NCBI GenBank assembly: GCA_013397865.1
Contig: VZTI01002788.1
Location: 202,539-266,538 of the forward strand
Direction: 5' to 3'
From: Struthidea cinerea
Lineage: Eukaryota > Chordata > Aves > Passeriformes > Corcoracidae
Length of the DNA stretch: 64,000 bases
Shown piece by piece: positions 1 to 12,599 of this stretch. Both the position numbers and the translations under genes were made by a program. Within the stretch, counting starts at the first letter, position 1. The number at the start of each line of letters is the position of its first letter. A model generated the notes under the pieces. The model did no database searches, was not told the DNA's origin, and was given only the letters and a program-made list of their open reading frames with translations.

Positions 1-20
1 AAAAAAAAAAAAAAAAAAAA
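1..20 (+). repeat. poly(A) at window edge
   Basis: A run of 20 A residues opens the window. It may be the tail of a retroposed element, or a longer A tract, that continues outside the window. What lies to its left cannot be seen. Confidence 0.8.
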
Positions 21-2708
21 TTGAATGCCAAAATTAGTAGGTAGGTTGACACAGGACTTTGAAGATTAACAGGGTGAAGAGGATCTCACATGGAAATGAA
101 AACGAGAGAGGCAGAAGGAAGGAGAGCACTGAGGTTTTGTTCTGGACATTCCTACTTAACTATGAAGGTTAAAAACCAAACCAAAACAAACCAAAAAACA
201 AAACACTAGCCTTCATTTAGTCTCTCTATGATTTAAATCACAATTCAAAGATAGCTTGCAAGAGGCAGAAGACTTCTCTACCTCAAGGGTTCATAGAAGT
301 ATAATTCATTCTCAGATGTAAAGCTCTGTAAGAAGGAGGCATTTCACAGTAATAAGGGCAAAATAATTTTGTTTTCTAATACATATCAAAGCTTGCAGGC
401 TTCCCAACCTCCCTGTCAGAATAGGGCTGTTCTGCATAGGGGCACTTCTCAGTACAACCGGTAGTTTTCAAAGTGTCTTTGGCAAGTGAATGAGGGAAAA
501 AATGACAAAAAATATCCTAGAACTAACACGAACTTTGTTCTTTCTGCAGCTAAGAGTAGAATGGCAAATAAGGGGAAGTGCTTCCAGACACAAGCTAATC
601 AGCCATATACTCTGAAGTATAAGATTTGATTAACCTTAGTGTGTGCAGGTACAAAAGATGCTCTGAAGGTAACTTTATTTTCCTTTTCTTCTTTCCTTTG
701 AAGTTATAGGGCCAGCTTTTCTGTTTAGCTCTGGCCACTACTTCCTATTTCGTATGATCAAGCATACAGTCTATGTAATGACATTCACAATGCACACAGC
801 TCTTTGAAAGCATAAAATAACTCACCAAACCAGTCCAGCCCTGCTAAGGACAGGCACAGTCCTTCCTGTTGACCTGGATGAGATTAGGAGAAATGAACAA
901 TTAGGGATTCTAATATGTATATTACAGCCAAACACTAGCCCCATAGTGTTTCTGATATTGTACTTCCCTCAAATATTGGGAAATCCATGAGCTGAACTCT
1001 TAGGTGTCTGAAGGCAGGCAACTGGAGTGTGTTGGGCCTCATACAGGGTTTAGAAAACTGAGACACATGGTCCCTCTTGATTGTCTGTAGACATGACTAC
1101 ACCAAAACACAACAGCAGCACAGCAAGCTGTCAACAGAACAGCAAAAAATTAATGTGGGGAAACAAAAATGGTTCCAGATTCCTCTCTGCTATTTCTTCT
1201 TTCTGTGGATTAGCAACAGCATGGCTCAAAATTGTGCCAGACCCAAAAGACAGCAGCTTTATCCTTCAACTGTGCTAATGCAAAAAGGTTACCTTTGTTT
1301 TCACTCCAAGGCTGGTATAGCATAAGTGGCTCATGACTGGTTATGCACTTTCATGGTTAGACTTTGTCCTAAAGAAAGAAATGCAGCCTCCCATGGTTTT
1401 ACCTCTCCTGGTCTTGAAGGAGCCACATAGCTGGCTCCTGTTGTACTGAGTGGATAATATGAGTGATCATTTAATAAAATATTGAAATGTAAATACTTAG
1501 GCACAGTTATTCACTCAGATTTTCTGAATAATCACCACCATGGAGGGAATGAACACAGCTCTACACATAAAGCATTCAAAGAAAAAAACATGAGAAAAGA
1601 TTTCTCTTTTTCAACATCATGCAAATTAGTTTCTTAGCTCTGTGGGGAGGAAGCAGAACCAGCCCCGCAGTTTGCAGGAGAAGAATAATTCCCCTAAATC
1701 CTAAACAATACCTCCCTGTGATATTGGCTGGGCTGGTAGATCTAGATCTGAATTTGAAAAAAATCTGAGAGAAAATAGATGAAAGTGTTATCTAAAAAAG
1801 CTTCTAGACTGGTGGAAAAAGAGCGGGTCACTTTTTCCAGAGCTGTTTGGGGGGGATCTGCATTACTGGCTGGCCCCAGTTCTGTGGTACATTTCACTAT
1901 GAATGCCAGTGCCCCCAAAGTGAAGACCTAGCAGCTTATTTACACGTACACACACATTTTGAAATGGGTTAGCTGGCATGTCAGATGGCTCTAAAATACT
2001 TTGGGAACATGCAGTGGTGCAAAACAAAGAGAATTTCCACAGGCTTTCCTATGGTTAACATTTCTTTTCTCTTTTCATGTTTCATAGCACTTACTCTTGC
2101 CCACTGGGATGCTTCTGCCACTGGACCCATTGCACCTGGCACGGCTCCTGCCAGAGTAGTCCATTGCCCTGCACCACAGCCTCCTTCTCTTTTAGCACAT
2201 GGAACTCTTGCTTCCTTGCATCAGGGTCTCTGTGTCCCCCTTTATTACCCGCTCTCATTCTCTTCTGTTTTGCCCCTCAAACAGCGTAATACACTCAGTG
2301 TGTGCCCCTCTGATGACTTCAAATCCCTTTACCCTTATTCATCCTTTCCTCCCTTGTTCTTTACTTCTTCCCAGGGAAAATGTACATATCAGTCATGTCC
2401 TTTTCATCTTCCTAGGGATGGCAAATGTTTCTTTCTGTCAAGTTTCTCAATTCTCTTGCGACCTATCCATATTGCACATAAAGTGCTCCATGTTTGCAGG
2501 CCCATTTTTGTTCTAGTCCCCACCACAATTTTTATTTATTTTCCAAGTCCATAGGAAATAATGAACTACATTAGACTATGCTGGGAAGAAGACTAAAACA
2601 GAGACTGTAAGTGTTCACAGGAAAAATGGAAATAGATTATTCTTCTATCTAACAAGCACAGGACTGGCAATATGCAGTGGATAGCACTTGAACAGTAACC
2701 ACCCCTGC
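21..2708. other. unique AT-rich DNA, no gene seen
   Basis: No repeat family or exon is recognised. A small A/C-rich patch lies at about 170-206. A 189-codon open frame at 1985-2554 lies in a pyrimidine-rich strand, where stop codons are depleted, and its translation shows no domain or family likeness. It is treated as chance. Confidence 0.5.
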
Positions 2709-2820
2709 CAAAAAAAAAAAACACAAACAAAACACCAAGCAAACAAAAACCCCACAACAACACCAAAGACCAAAAAAACTCCATCGAAACTCCACAAACC
2801 AAAAACAGTAAAACAAAAAT
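2709..2820. repeat. A/C-rich low-complexity tract
   Basis: About 110 bases are almost only A and C on the plus strand, with runs of A broken by single or double C. This is A-rich simple sequence, possibly a decayed retroposon tail. A pyrimidine-rich CTT/CCT patch follows at about 2855-2925. Confidence 0.7.
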
Positions 2821-3230
2821 TATATTTGCACTAGTAAACTTTGTAGTCCAGCACTTTCTTTCCTTCACTGTTTTCTTTCCTCCACCTCCTTCTTCTCCTC
2901 CTCCACTGTCTCCTTATCCTTCTTATTTGTTTAACACCTATTCTAATTCCATGAAGAGTTAAGTCAAAGCCTCATGAACTAATGAACCAATTCTCTGTTC
3001 CACAGAAAATTGTGCTGCATGACTACAAAGACTGCTTACATTATAAACCATTTAAAGGTTTATAACAGAGTGTGATTTCAATGGCTGCAGTAATGGTTTC
3101 TTTGACTATTACAAGGCATTTGAGGCTGGAGGGCTGCTGAAGTGATGTGAGGTTCTTTGTGTCCCTCATCCAAAATGTAGTGCTTTTCCCCAAAACCCAT
3201 TGACAGGCCTAATCAAGTGGGAAAAAACCT
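2821..3230. other. unique DNA with a pyrimidine-rich patch
   Basis: Apart from the CTT/CCT-rich stretch near 2855-2925, this is unremarkable AT-rich sequence with no recognised gene or repeat family. Confidence 0.4.
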
Positions 3231-3326
3231 CAAACCAACAAACCAAACCAAACCAAACCAAACCGACCAAATAAACATAAAAAAGGCAAGCAAGCAAGCA
3301 AACAAACAAACAAACAAACAAACAAA
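3231..3326 (+). repeat. compound AAACC / CAAG / CAAA microsatellite
   Basis: A first block of AAACC units (about 3231-3264) passes through a short AT-rich spacer into CAAG units (about 3286-3300) and then CAAA units (about 3299-3326). The step from CAAG to CAAA by one base change is typical of microsatellite evolution. Confidence 0.85.
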
Positions 3327-5909
3327 AAATAAAATAAGGCAGATTAATTCTCTTTCCCTTTTCTACTGATAATGGTATCTTGGTTTTTGAGACAACCCAC
3401 ATAACAGTGGGGAGCCAATATCTAAACTTCCATTCACTTCTGTATTTATGAATGCTTTATTAATGTTAACAGATTAGAGGTATGTATCAATATTGCTTGA
3501 GGACCTCAGCTGTGTGTCAGGATCATATGTAAGTACATCTAGAGGACAGTACACGGTTCACTCCAACTCTTACTTTTTGCATGCTACTCCCCCTGAAGCA
3601 AAAGAAGCCACATTCATAATTATAAGCAATGTGAGAAACAAGTGGAAGAAAATATTTTAATTTTGATTAAGAAGGGTAATTACTTGATAGTATGCTCTCT
3701 TAGGATTAAAAATATTTGGACAAACAACATTATGAAATTACCCCTAATGAGGGAGCTCAAAACTGAGATGGAACCAGCCCAGCAGAGGAGGTTAGGGGAA
3801 GAACTCCACCCTGATGAGGGATTGAGATTGACAAGGCAGATACTCCTTTCCTCTTGCCTGTGTGGTTAAGGATTGTCAGGGATAACAGAAAATTGTCTGT
3901 TTCGCAAGCAGTGCATTAAAAAAAAAATATATAGAAGTTTTACTTTTCTTCGTTTGCTTGTCATTCCTACTCAATAAGGAATATTATCTTTCAAACTTTG
4001 TCAGTCTTACAGTACTCCTGCTAAGCTCTCTGCCTCTGCCTGCAAATGTCCTCTTCAGTTTTATCATTGTAGTTTCTGATTTTCCTTCAAAAGTGCCTTC
4101 AGTGACTTGTTTTCAGTGACTAAGCATATTTACAACTGTAACATATTTATTTCTTTGCACTCAGACAGGGATTCCCCTAGCTCCCAAAGCCGTAGACCAA
4201 AGGCCTCCATTTCTGGGTGTTTATGGTTGACCTAGGTTTTGTGCAATGCTCAGAAATGGGTATTGCCTTTATTTCAGGTATGAATGATAAATAACTGTTC
4301 AATTTATTAAGGCTTCTTGGACATTGTAGACTTTTGAATTTCTCTAGTGTGGATATCTGGAAGTTTGTTTGGAATACAGGATGTGAGACAAAGCAAGAAA
4401 TTCCAGGTTTTAAATGAACCAAATGAAATTCGGTCTTGATTTCAAGTATCTTTTGAAACCAATGAATAGCCAAATCTCAAGATTTCTCGTGTCTCACAGT
4501 ATTAAGGACTTTGATTGAAGGTTAAAGTTCAAAACTATGCCAGTTATCAAAAATGTACTGAGATATATATTTGTGAGTGCTGAAAACACAGCTGGCACTT
4601 ATGTTGAGAAACTGAGTAGTACATTGTCAAAAACTCAAGCGTTCTTCCTCAAGGAAAGATCAATTCTATCCAAATCATTCCTGATAGTAGTTGATAAGTT
4701 CTTGAAAACCTCCAGTGATGAAAAGCCTTCAACTTTCCTTTACGAATACTCCCAAAACATCATTATCAAAGGGATTTACTTTTCTTTTTCATAAAGTATC
4801 TGTCACCTTTTATTCTCTGTGATAAACAAATAGTTTCCTTCCTTTTTAGAGTTTATTACAGCTAAGTGTTTGCTTCTTCTGAGTGTCTCCTCTAGCTGCC
4901 TGTATGTTCATACAAAGTGAAGCCAAAAGGTCTGCAAACAAGAATCATATTAGAAAGAGTTTTCTAATTCAAATGAATATTCAGTGTTCTCTCCTGCCTC
5001 AACCAGATTTTTCTGCAAAAAATAGTTTTGTTTATGAAAGATGTATTATAAAACCCAGCACATTTAGCTATTTCTTCTCCCTTTCCAGATTTTTGTGTAA
5101 TAAACAAAAGGTCCCAAATAAATAATTAACAAAAAATGACTTATTTATAATCAGAAATGTTTGGCCACCAGATGGTCCAGAGTATATCTTCATATGATGG
5201 GATCTCGAGTACGGTTTTAACTCTGCGGGAACAAACAGCAGAGTATTAATAAAATGTCAATTAGTTTAATTTAGTCTCATATCTATTGAATATATATATT
5301 GGCACCTACATGGTTTTAATTTCATTTTAGGATTCCAGCTGCTATTGAACGCAGAAAACTTTTAAACAAGTAAATTTTAAAAAATTGCAAAGACAAATAA
5401 ATATGTCAAAGGATAGAAAGAAATAATTTTAAATGAAGCTGACAAGAATCTTCACTGCACACAAAATTTTTTGTGCATCGACATTGTTAATATCCTTAAT
5501 TGTTTTGTCTCTGACATTAAAATAAATTGTTATGCTAATCAAAAATAAATTTCATTATCAATGTGATCTTCAAATTTTCCTAAAGTCAGTTTTTCTCTCT
5601 CTTTCCACTCCCTGCTTTCAGACCCCTAAAATTTTTTGATACATGGGCAGATTTTTGTATACCTCATACTTAGCTGACTCCTCTGAAACACGCTATTAAA
5701 TCCTAAACTGAAAGTCACTGGTTTACCTAGTGTCCTGAATGACACTTTTCTTAAAGGAATCTCAAGGAAATTCAACAGTTATAATAAACTCACTTTGAGT
5801 TTATCCCAGGATTGTATTTGACCCTCTTCCAAACAGAAGGTATCTGAAGTGTCAGGCTGAGAATGGGTGATGAGGGCAAATATATCAGACTGAAATTAAC
5901 TTCCTCTGT
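3327..5909. other. unique AT-rich DNA, no gene seen
   Basis: No recognised repeat or exon. Open frames here (for example an 85-codon one at 4537-4794) look like chance. A CTCF-like core is at 5164-5177, and short AT-rich patches lie at 5280-5300 and 5370-5400. Confidence 0.45.
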
Positions 5910-6435
5910 TGTACTGGATCTGTCTGGTGTGAAACAACTTTCTTCACACCAGCCTGTATATTGCTGTGTTTTGGATATCTGACTAAAACAATGTTGGTAA
6001 CACGCTGATGTTTTAGGTCTTGCTGAACAGTGTTTGCTGTGTCAAGGTTTTTCTTGTTCTTACTCTACCCCCTTGCAATGACCAGCCTGGGAGTGGGCCA
6101 GAAGCTGGGAGGGACACAGCTTGGGACAGCTCACCCAAACTAACCAAAGCGATATTCCTTACCGCATAGCCCCATGCTCAGCAATAAAAACTGGAGAGAG
6201 CGTGTGGGTTGTCTTCCAAGCCAGCTCTTCCTTGGAGACTGGCAGGGCATCATTCTGGTTGTGGGAGGTGGCAATTACCTTTGTATCACTTGGGTTCTCC
6301 CCTCTTGCCTTCTCTAGAACCTTGAATGAGTTTTCTTGTTTTTACTACTCTTATTTTCTCCACCATCCTGCTAGGGACAGGTATGAGCGAGAATTGTGTG
6401 GGTGCTTAGTTGCTGGCTGTGGTTCACCCACCACA
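5910..6435 (+). mobile_element. solo ERVL-type LTR, plus strand
   Basis: The segment starts TGTACTGG and ends CCACCACA, fitting the TG...CA rule for LTR ends. Its body follows, in order, phrases I remember from the bird ERVL LTR that begins TGTCCTGGTTT: GCTGTGTTTTGGAT near 5962, GATGTTTTAG near 6008, AGAAGCTGGGAGGGACACAG near 6100, a TATA-like AATAAAAACTGG near 6183, and GGTGCTTAGTTGCTGGCTG near the end. No primer-binding site or retroviral coding region follows, so it is a solo LTR left by recombination. The flanking five bases (tctgt and gatgt) share only their last three positions, which suggests an old, decayed target duplication. The 124-codon frame inside it is not a gene. Confidence 0.85.
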
Positions 6436-7852
6436 GATGTTCATCAGTTGCAGCAAGGGCTGCAAAATCTGTCTGGGAAGGGAGTCAGAGTTTGATGATT
6501 AGTCAGGGCTGAGCTCAAAGCTACTGCAAGGGTAATATAACTACCTGACTCCACTGGGCTGTATGTACCTGCAGCAGTAATGTTAAGTTATACAGGTTGA
6601 GTTGCAGGGCCCTTTTGTTATCTGATACATGCTGGCTGTCACAGTCTTCAGGCTGGGCTTGACAAAGCCACATTGCTACTAGGAAGGGCTAATACGGTTA
6701 TGTTTGATGTAGGACTAAGCTGTTGTATGTTGTGCTCTGTGTGTGCCTCCTTTGATCAGAGTTCATGGTGCATAGTTCCCATTTTAGGGTTTGAGATAAC
6801 CTAGGACTCCTTCCACTGAAGTTCCAAAATTTGCACTGTGCCCCACTCTCACTGAGGTGTGAAAAATGACTATGGCAATGGTGATTGAACTCAGAGTAAA
6901 GAATAAGCTCAGATTTGTGCTTAAATTACAAAGTGGTCTTAACCTTTTACTTAAAACTAGGAATGCCTACACAGGTAGATGTCAGAAACAACCTCATTAA
7001 AGAAAAAACATTAAAATAGTATTTCAGGATTATTTAACTTTTTGTCCGTGCTGCACCATGAAGTTCGAGCCCTGAACACTTCTCCAAAAGTTCAGCAAAG
7101 AACATCCACAGCTGTGTCCTACACAGAAAAGCTCCCACATACCAATTTAACCTTCTATGCCAGAAGAATCTAACCTCCTGTCCTTGTAGTGGATGTTTGA
7201 GTTATGTAGATAACCCTCTCTTGCCAGGCTCCATCTTTTTTTATTTTAATACTTTTCTGTGAGGACAAAATACACAATTTCACACTCTCTGGCTATAGTA
7301 ATTTCCTTTAGGGAAGGATGAAGTACTAGGGTGAGCACAGCTTCTGCTGCATTATCTGAGGCAAAGCATGCACAGTACATAGGGAGGTGTTAACAGAAGG
7401 GACTTTGGTCCCCCCATTCCCTCCAACTCTTTTCCCAAGAAGAAAATCATTCCTCTCTTTCAGAAACACTGTGCTTTTTGAAACCAGGCCACTCCATTTA
7501 ATTCTTTTTTTTTTTGCAACTCATGTACTTTATCTCTAGATGAAAGACACGTGCTTGTATTCTTATTAAACCCTATACTGATGTTTTTTCAGAACCCAGA
7601 TTTTTTTTCAGTGGGACATTGCACTGGAATTTCTGATGCCACTAAATTCCTGTGTTTATTCCTGGGATAGTTTTGTTTATTTCTATGATCTGGATACTGC
7701 ACACTACCAAGAACTGTCTGCAGCCAGACTGGCTGGAGAAAGGTAGATTAACACTTTCACTGACAAGTGGATCACGGAGGCTCACTTCAATTACTCTTTG
7801 TAGGATGTTCCGATGCAGAACAGAGGTCCTTTGCAGTTGGGGTTGTAGAAAC
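6436..7852. other. unique DNA, no gene seen
   Basis: This is the right flank of the solo LTR. No retroviral internal sequence, CR1 piece or exon is recognised. There is a T run near 7505-7515. Confidence 0.4.
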
Positions 7853-8036
7853 GTGCAGCAAATGATGGTGCTTGCTCTGAAGATCTTACAGTATAAACAG
7901 ACAACAGAGTGGTGAGGGAAAGCTTGCTCAGAGATTTGCCTAAAGTCACACTGCAGGGAAGAGCTGGGAATAGTATCTAGGTCTCCTGATTCCCCCAAGT
8001 CTGTTACTTTATTTACTAGGCCATGTTTTCTCCCTC
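7853..8036 (-). mobile_element. old MIR-like SINE relic, minus strand
   Basis: Read on the plus strand, the order of phrases matches the reverse complement of an amniote MIR/CORE-SINE: a 'gaagatcttacagtataaa' segment, then 'cctaaagtcacactgcagg', 'gagctgggaatagtatctag', 'gtctcctgattccc' and 'tactaggccatg'. The last three correspond to the tRNA-related and core parts of MIR. Divergence is high, as expected for a copy predating birds. The overlapping open frames are chance. Confidence 0.6.
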
Positions 8037-9330
8037 CATTTAATTTCCTTCTCCTTTTCTTTATTCTACTGGATAAAATTCATCAGCACAGGTTCCCATA
8101 TGCAAAAAAACCCCACTTGTTTGACTGGGAAAAAAACCCACAAAATCAACCTTCTGGAAAAACACCCCTTCTAAATATTTGTTACAGTGCTCTTTGAATA
8201 CAGCAAACATTCAAAAGGGAAGCAGTATTCATGACTTTGTCTTTAGCATATTTTTATAGTGAATTTCAATGTATTGAATGTATTTTTTCTCATCTTCTTT
8301 GAATGAGTGGCAAGCTTAAGATGACATGCAGCTTGACCTGTATGGGATGTGTGTACATGTATGTTTACTAGGTACTTGTCATCTCTGGGATAAAGGAAGA
8401 GTTGCATTGGGATGAAAGGAGGAGAAAAATAGATGTCTTTCAATATTTTTTGCTATTCCTTTTAATTTCAGGGCATGACCAACATCAGTGTGAAGAACTT
8501 TACTTAAGTGAAAACCTAATTGCTGTAGTATCTCCAGATGTCTCCTGGAATTGCTCTTAATCTCTACTGCAAAATATTTATTTATTTATTTCAAAACAAG
8601 AGGAGATCTAAACAGCATTAAGTAAAATTGCTAGGTCATAAAACACATGCTTGACTACTGGGCATTCCTCATAATTCCCATGCCTTTTCTGCTTGTTTAG
8701 TGATCTGTAGAAGTGCAAATAAATACCACATTCATGTCCAGTTTGTTCTATAAACTGTGGATCTTGTAGTGGGCACACAGGGCTGCAAACCAGGCTTCTT
8801 GGATTCTCTTCACTGGAAAAGGTTTTGTTGGTGGCTTTTGCAGAGGATGTTTAGGGTGGCACTTTTTATGCCTACAATAAACCCATGATCCTTTTGTGAT
8901 ATTTTCCTTGATTTCTTCTGAATTTTGGGTAAGCAGGAGCCTGAATGCAACAAAAGGAACTTCAGAGTGTTGTGCTTAAGTCACTTTCCTAGCAGGTGCT
9001 GAGCACACCTGTAAAGAGGGTTGTGCTAGCAATGAGCTTTCTTCCCGTTTGACACAAGTCCATGATTTGCAAGAGAAGGTCCATAAACCCCATTGAATTC
9101 CTTATCCCTATAAACTCTTATCCCTATATAACATTGTTGGAATTAGGCATTTGAGAGAGGACTCCTGTGAGCCACCAGGAGTGAAGTATTTCTCAGGCTC
9201 AGACACTTTTCCCAAATACTCAGATATTTCTCTCATTTTTCTCATGTATTTGTGAGAGAAAAACAGGGAGTTACTCTCATGGGAAAGCCTACTGATCAGA
9301 AAGATGATCTCACAGCTATCTCGTTAGATA
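8037..9330. other. unique DNA, weak MIR-like phrase
   Basis: No gene is seen. A phrase near 8785-8815 (ccaggcttcttggattct) resembles the MIR core but is too short to call. A 16-bp unit (cttatccctataaact) is repeated in tandem at 9101-9131. Confidence 0.4.
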
Positions 9331-9455
9331 TCTGAGTTCAGTCCTGTGTCTTCCCTCAGATTAGTAGTGCTACCTAGGCCAAGTCAGCTTCCCAGTCACA
9401 TGTCTGTTCCCCCTGTTGCAAAATAGGGAATAACAACCACCCTTTGCCTTGTTTG
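9331..9455 (+). mobile_element. old MIR-like SINE relic, plus strand
   Basis: The order 'gtgctacctaggccaagtca', 'gcttcccagtcacatgtctg', 'ttccccctgttgcaaaatag' and 'ggaataac' follows the MIR phrase for 'tgtgaccttgggcaagtca ... tttccccatctgtaaaatgggg ataa'. It is strongly diverged, and both ends are approximate. Confidence 0.5.
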
Positions 9456-11309
9456 ATTAAAAAGCAAGTTCTGCAGGCAAGATAGGATTCTTTATTATGC
9501 ATATGAACAACATCTGGCCTAGTGTGCCAGGTGCACAAATCATTTATTTATGTAATTAGTTAAAAACGTGAGCTAAACTGTGATAACAAATCCATGTAGG
9601 CACTCTTAGTCCTGGATGAATATAAGGTAAGTAGGGTAAATTCTTTCTTTTAAAAGCTTAGTGCATATTACCTCATATTTGCTACAGGGTAAATACACGT
9701 GAGTTGTCCCAGCTGAGCTGACACAGGATCATTTGTTACTCCTTCCTATTCACATGCTTGAGCCTTTACACACATGACTTTTAATGCTTTCTAGTACAGT
9801 AAGGGATATTAGTTGTACAGCTCAGCTTTGGAGGATAACTCAAACCTCTTGCTTAGGCAATGTCTGTTATTGCTCCTGGAATACTCCACAGGTAAAAAAA
9901 TTGCAGGAAACTCAGTTCTCCAGAGCAGCTTTTGCTCCCTGATCAATTAAATGTCAACTGAATAGACAGAAATTTGGGAAACTAAGACCTGACAATCAGT
10001 ACAATGACTTCTTTTTTGTGAACTGGTAAATAGATACATGTTCATTTATGTTCTGGTGCAGAGCATGGTCAAACAGGGTATTTCAGACCATCTGTGCTTT
10101 GCATTAACTTGTTTGTCTTCAAATTAGAGTGGAACAAGAGAGATGAGTTTTACATCCAGCTACAACACTCAACTGGGATCTAGCAAACAACAATATAATT
10201 TTCCAGAGATTATGGTACCTGCTATATTTCAGCTCAGAGATAGATACATGTGCTGTAGGTAAAGCACATAACAAAACTGGTTGCACCAAGGGCCAGGCAA
10301 GCTTAGGACAAAATAATAAACAAACGCATGCAGAACTGGTATGATTTTCCAGATAAGTAGTAGGATAAGTAACCTTATCATGTCAGATATGCATCTGCAT
10401 CAAATTCTTCTTTAAGTTACATGTTCTAAATCTAGAATAAACCACTAATTTTTACTGGATTCACATCAGCAAAATGATTGACTTGTAACATCAACCACAA
10501 GGACACAGCAGGAGCAGTAAATACTTGCTCTCGTTCTAGAAATGCAGTAATAGCAGATACTTGCTACATGTAACATTTCTCCCCCTTTATGATCTCTGCT
10601 TCAGGTTAAGTACACCGTTAATGAAATTGAATCATTATTTTTCACTTGCACTTCTTTCTCCCCGTGTGCATTAATCTGTAAATTGGTAGCAGTTTTTAAC
10701 TTGTTTTTTTCTCGTGGTTTTTTTTTTTCCTTTTAGTTGTTTTGACTTGTCAGCCAACATAAAGTGGGACTGACTTTTCTTTGTATCTTTACTGACAAAT
10801 CTATATTGGTAACAACATCAATACTGTATTAAACCTGAACTATGGGAATAATTTGTAGTCACACTAAAATTAGTAATGTCGCATATCACGTGGCAAGACA
10901 CAGGGTAGAGAAGTAGAACTACCATTAGCTTGGGTTATTATTACCTTATTAAGGCCATTTAAATAGGCTGTAATTCTGGGAATTTAAAGGTCATTTTGAT
11001 TTATTCAGTTCAGTTTCTTATGTGTTTAGAAAACTAATTAAAGAACAAACAACATGGCTATATCATTCTTAATGGCAAATATGTGTGAAGAGGCTGCCCA
11101 TTCTGAAACCCAACAGAATAGTGAACATTGTTATAATTTTCAACATCAAACATTGCTTCCTCTTAAAAACTATTATTTTTCCATTGCATTAAAATGGTTT
11201 CATCCAATTTTGCTCTTAATATTTTGAAAAGGATTTCCTACAAACATTTCTCCCTAGGTTTGAAAGACTCAACCATCTCTAATTTGTTTGAGATTTCAGA
11301 AAAATGATC
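9456..11309. other. unique AT-rich DNA, no gene seen
   Basis: No repeat family is recognised. A donor-like AAG|GTAAGT occurs at about 9625-9633 without a convincing acceptor upstream. A T run lies near 10720. Confidence 0.4.
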
Positions 11310-11339
11310 AAAATAAATAAATAAATAAATAAATAAATA
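11310..11339 (+). repeat. (AAAT)n microsatellite
   Basis: About seven uninterrupted AAAT units. Confidence 0.95.
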
Positions 11340-12317
11340 CAGGGAAAAATAACAATCTCTGAAATACCCTTTAATCTCCATGAATGACCTACGATTTCTT
11401 CACAAAGTAATGGTTGTAAATTGTTTAATTTTTCCACAAAGCCTTACACTGTGATGGCAATTCTTCCTGTCCTACTAAATTCTGTGCTTAAGCCCTAAAA
11501 AAAGCTGGTGTACCTTCAGCTTCAAGAGTTTTGAGCACCTTAAAAAATGTAAGGCAGCTTTAAAGACCTTTTTGAATAAGAATGTTTGTCCTTTCTTGAG
11601 TATTTTGCAGAACTGGTCCACAGCTGTTTAATCCAGCTCTGATTTGAATCCTTCTATACGATGGACAATGACAAATTTTGATCCACAGAGCCCAGGGCAT
11701 GGCTATGTAGTGTGATTGTGTGCAGGTGGGGGAAGAGCATTGCAGACAAGTGACATTTCTATCTAATACATACAGAATTTTAAAAGAAATAAGTGTAGCC
11801 ATGACAAGAAAATTAACATTGTGATTTTACATGAAACCCCATAATTTTTGTTTTGACCACCAATGGCAAAATGTGCCTGTTGCTCCAGATCAAGCTTTAC
11901 ACTATAATGTACAACAAACTCCTAGATGTTTTACAGCCTCAAGAGTCAAAATTACATGAATCCTCCTTTCTTTACCACATATACATTAATATGAAGTCTT
12001 CCTCTCTAGAGGATCCAAGTGGCAAATAAACAGTTTATGAATGCTGTAGTTTCCTAACAATGAGAATCTCTGACAATATCAAACAACATTTTCATTCAGT
12101 GGTTTTGGTTTAAAACTAAATTTATACATTTAGAAATGTTTCCCAAAGTGTGTGGTGCTTTGTGGCGTTTAAAGGTCATGCATCTTTTTCAAAAAAGAAG
12201 AAAAAAATAATTCAAAATCCAATTTTTCAAAAAAACAATAAAAATAAAAGTATAATTATAGGTTTTGGGGGTTATCCCACTGTTAATTCACCTTCCATTT
12301 TGCCATAAGGATCTTCT
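11340..12317. other. unique AT-rich DNA, no gene seen
   Basis: No gene or named repeat is seen. An A-rich patch lies at about 12190-12250. Confidence 0.4.
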
Positions 12318-12380
12318 AGAATCATAGATATTAAGGGTGGAAATGATGGCTCTTGTCAATCCAATCCACTTCCCTGGAAA
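12318..12380 (-). mobile_element. possible CR1 3' end scrap, minus strand
   Basis: The start 'agaatcatagatattaaggg' followed by 'tggaaatgatgg' and 'caatccaatccacttccctgga' resembles the reverse complement of a CR1 3' end. Similarity stops quickly, so the call is weak. Confidence 0.35.
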
Positions 12381-12599
12381 TGTATACTCAATATCTAATA
12401 TGAGCCCGTTCATTGCACAAAACCTGAGGCAAACTTGGTCAAATACTCATGCGAACTTCCATGTCCTTCTGGAAAGGGAGAAACAAAGGCAGTCTCCGTG
12501 CTGGGAGATTATGGAGTGTGTGGTAAAGATCTCAAGGTCTTGTCATCCTGATGGCATTCCAACAGGCTGGTTGAGCACCTGACTCCATTCTAATTTTGC

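Noticed and set aside
1985..2554. 189-codon plus-strand open frame
   Set aside because: The strand is pyrimidine-rich, which removes stop codons. No domain, signal or family is recognisable, and there is no splice context.
6121..6495. 124-codon plus-strand frame
   Set aside because: It overlaps the end of an ERVL-type LTR.
8770..8815. Third MIR-like phrase (ccaggcttcttggattct)
   Set aside because: Fewer than 30 bases fit, and neither flank continues the element.
9590..9635. Donor-like AAG|GTAAGT near 9626
   Set aside because: No acceptor with a pyrimidine tract precedes it within a normal exon length.
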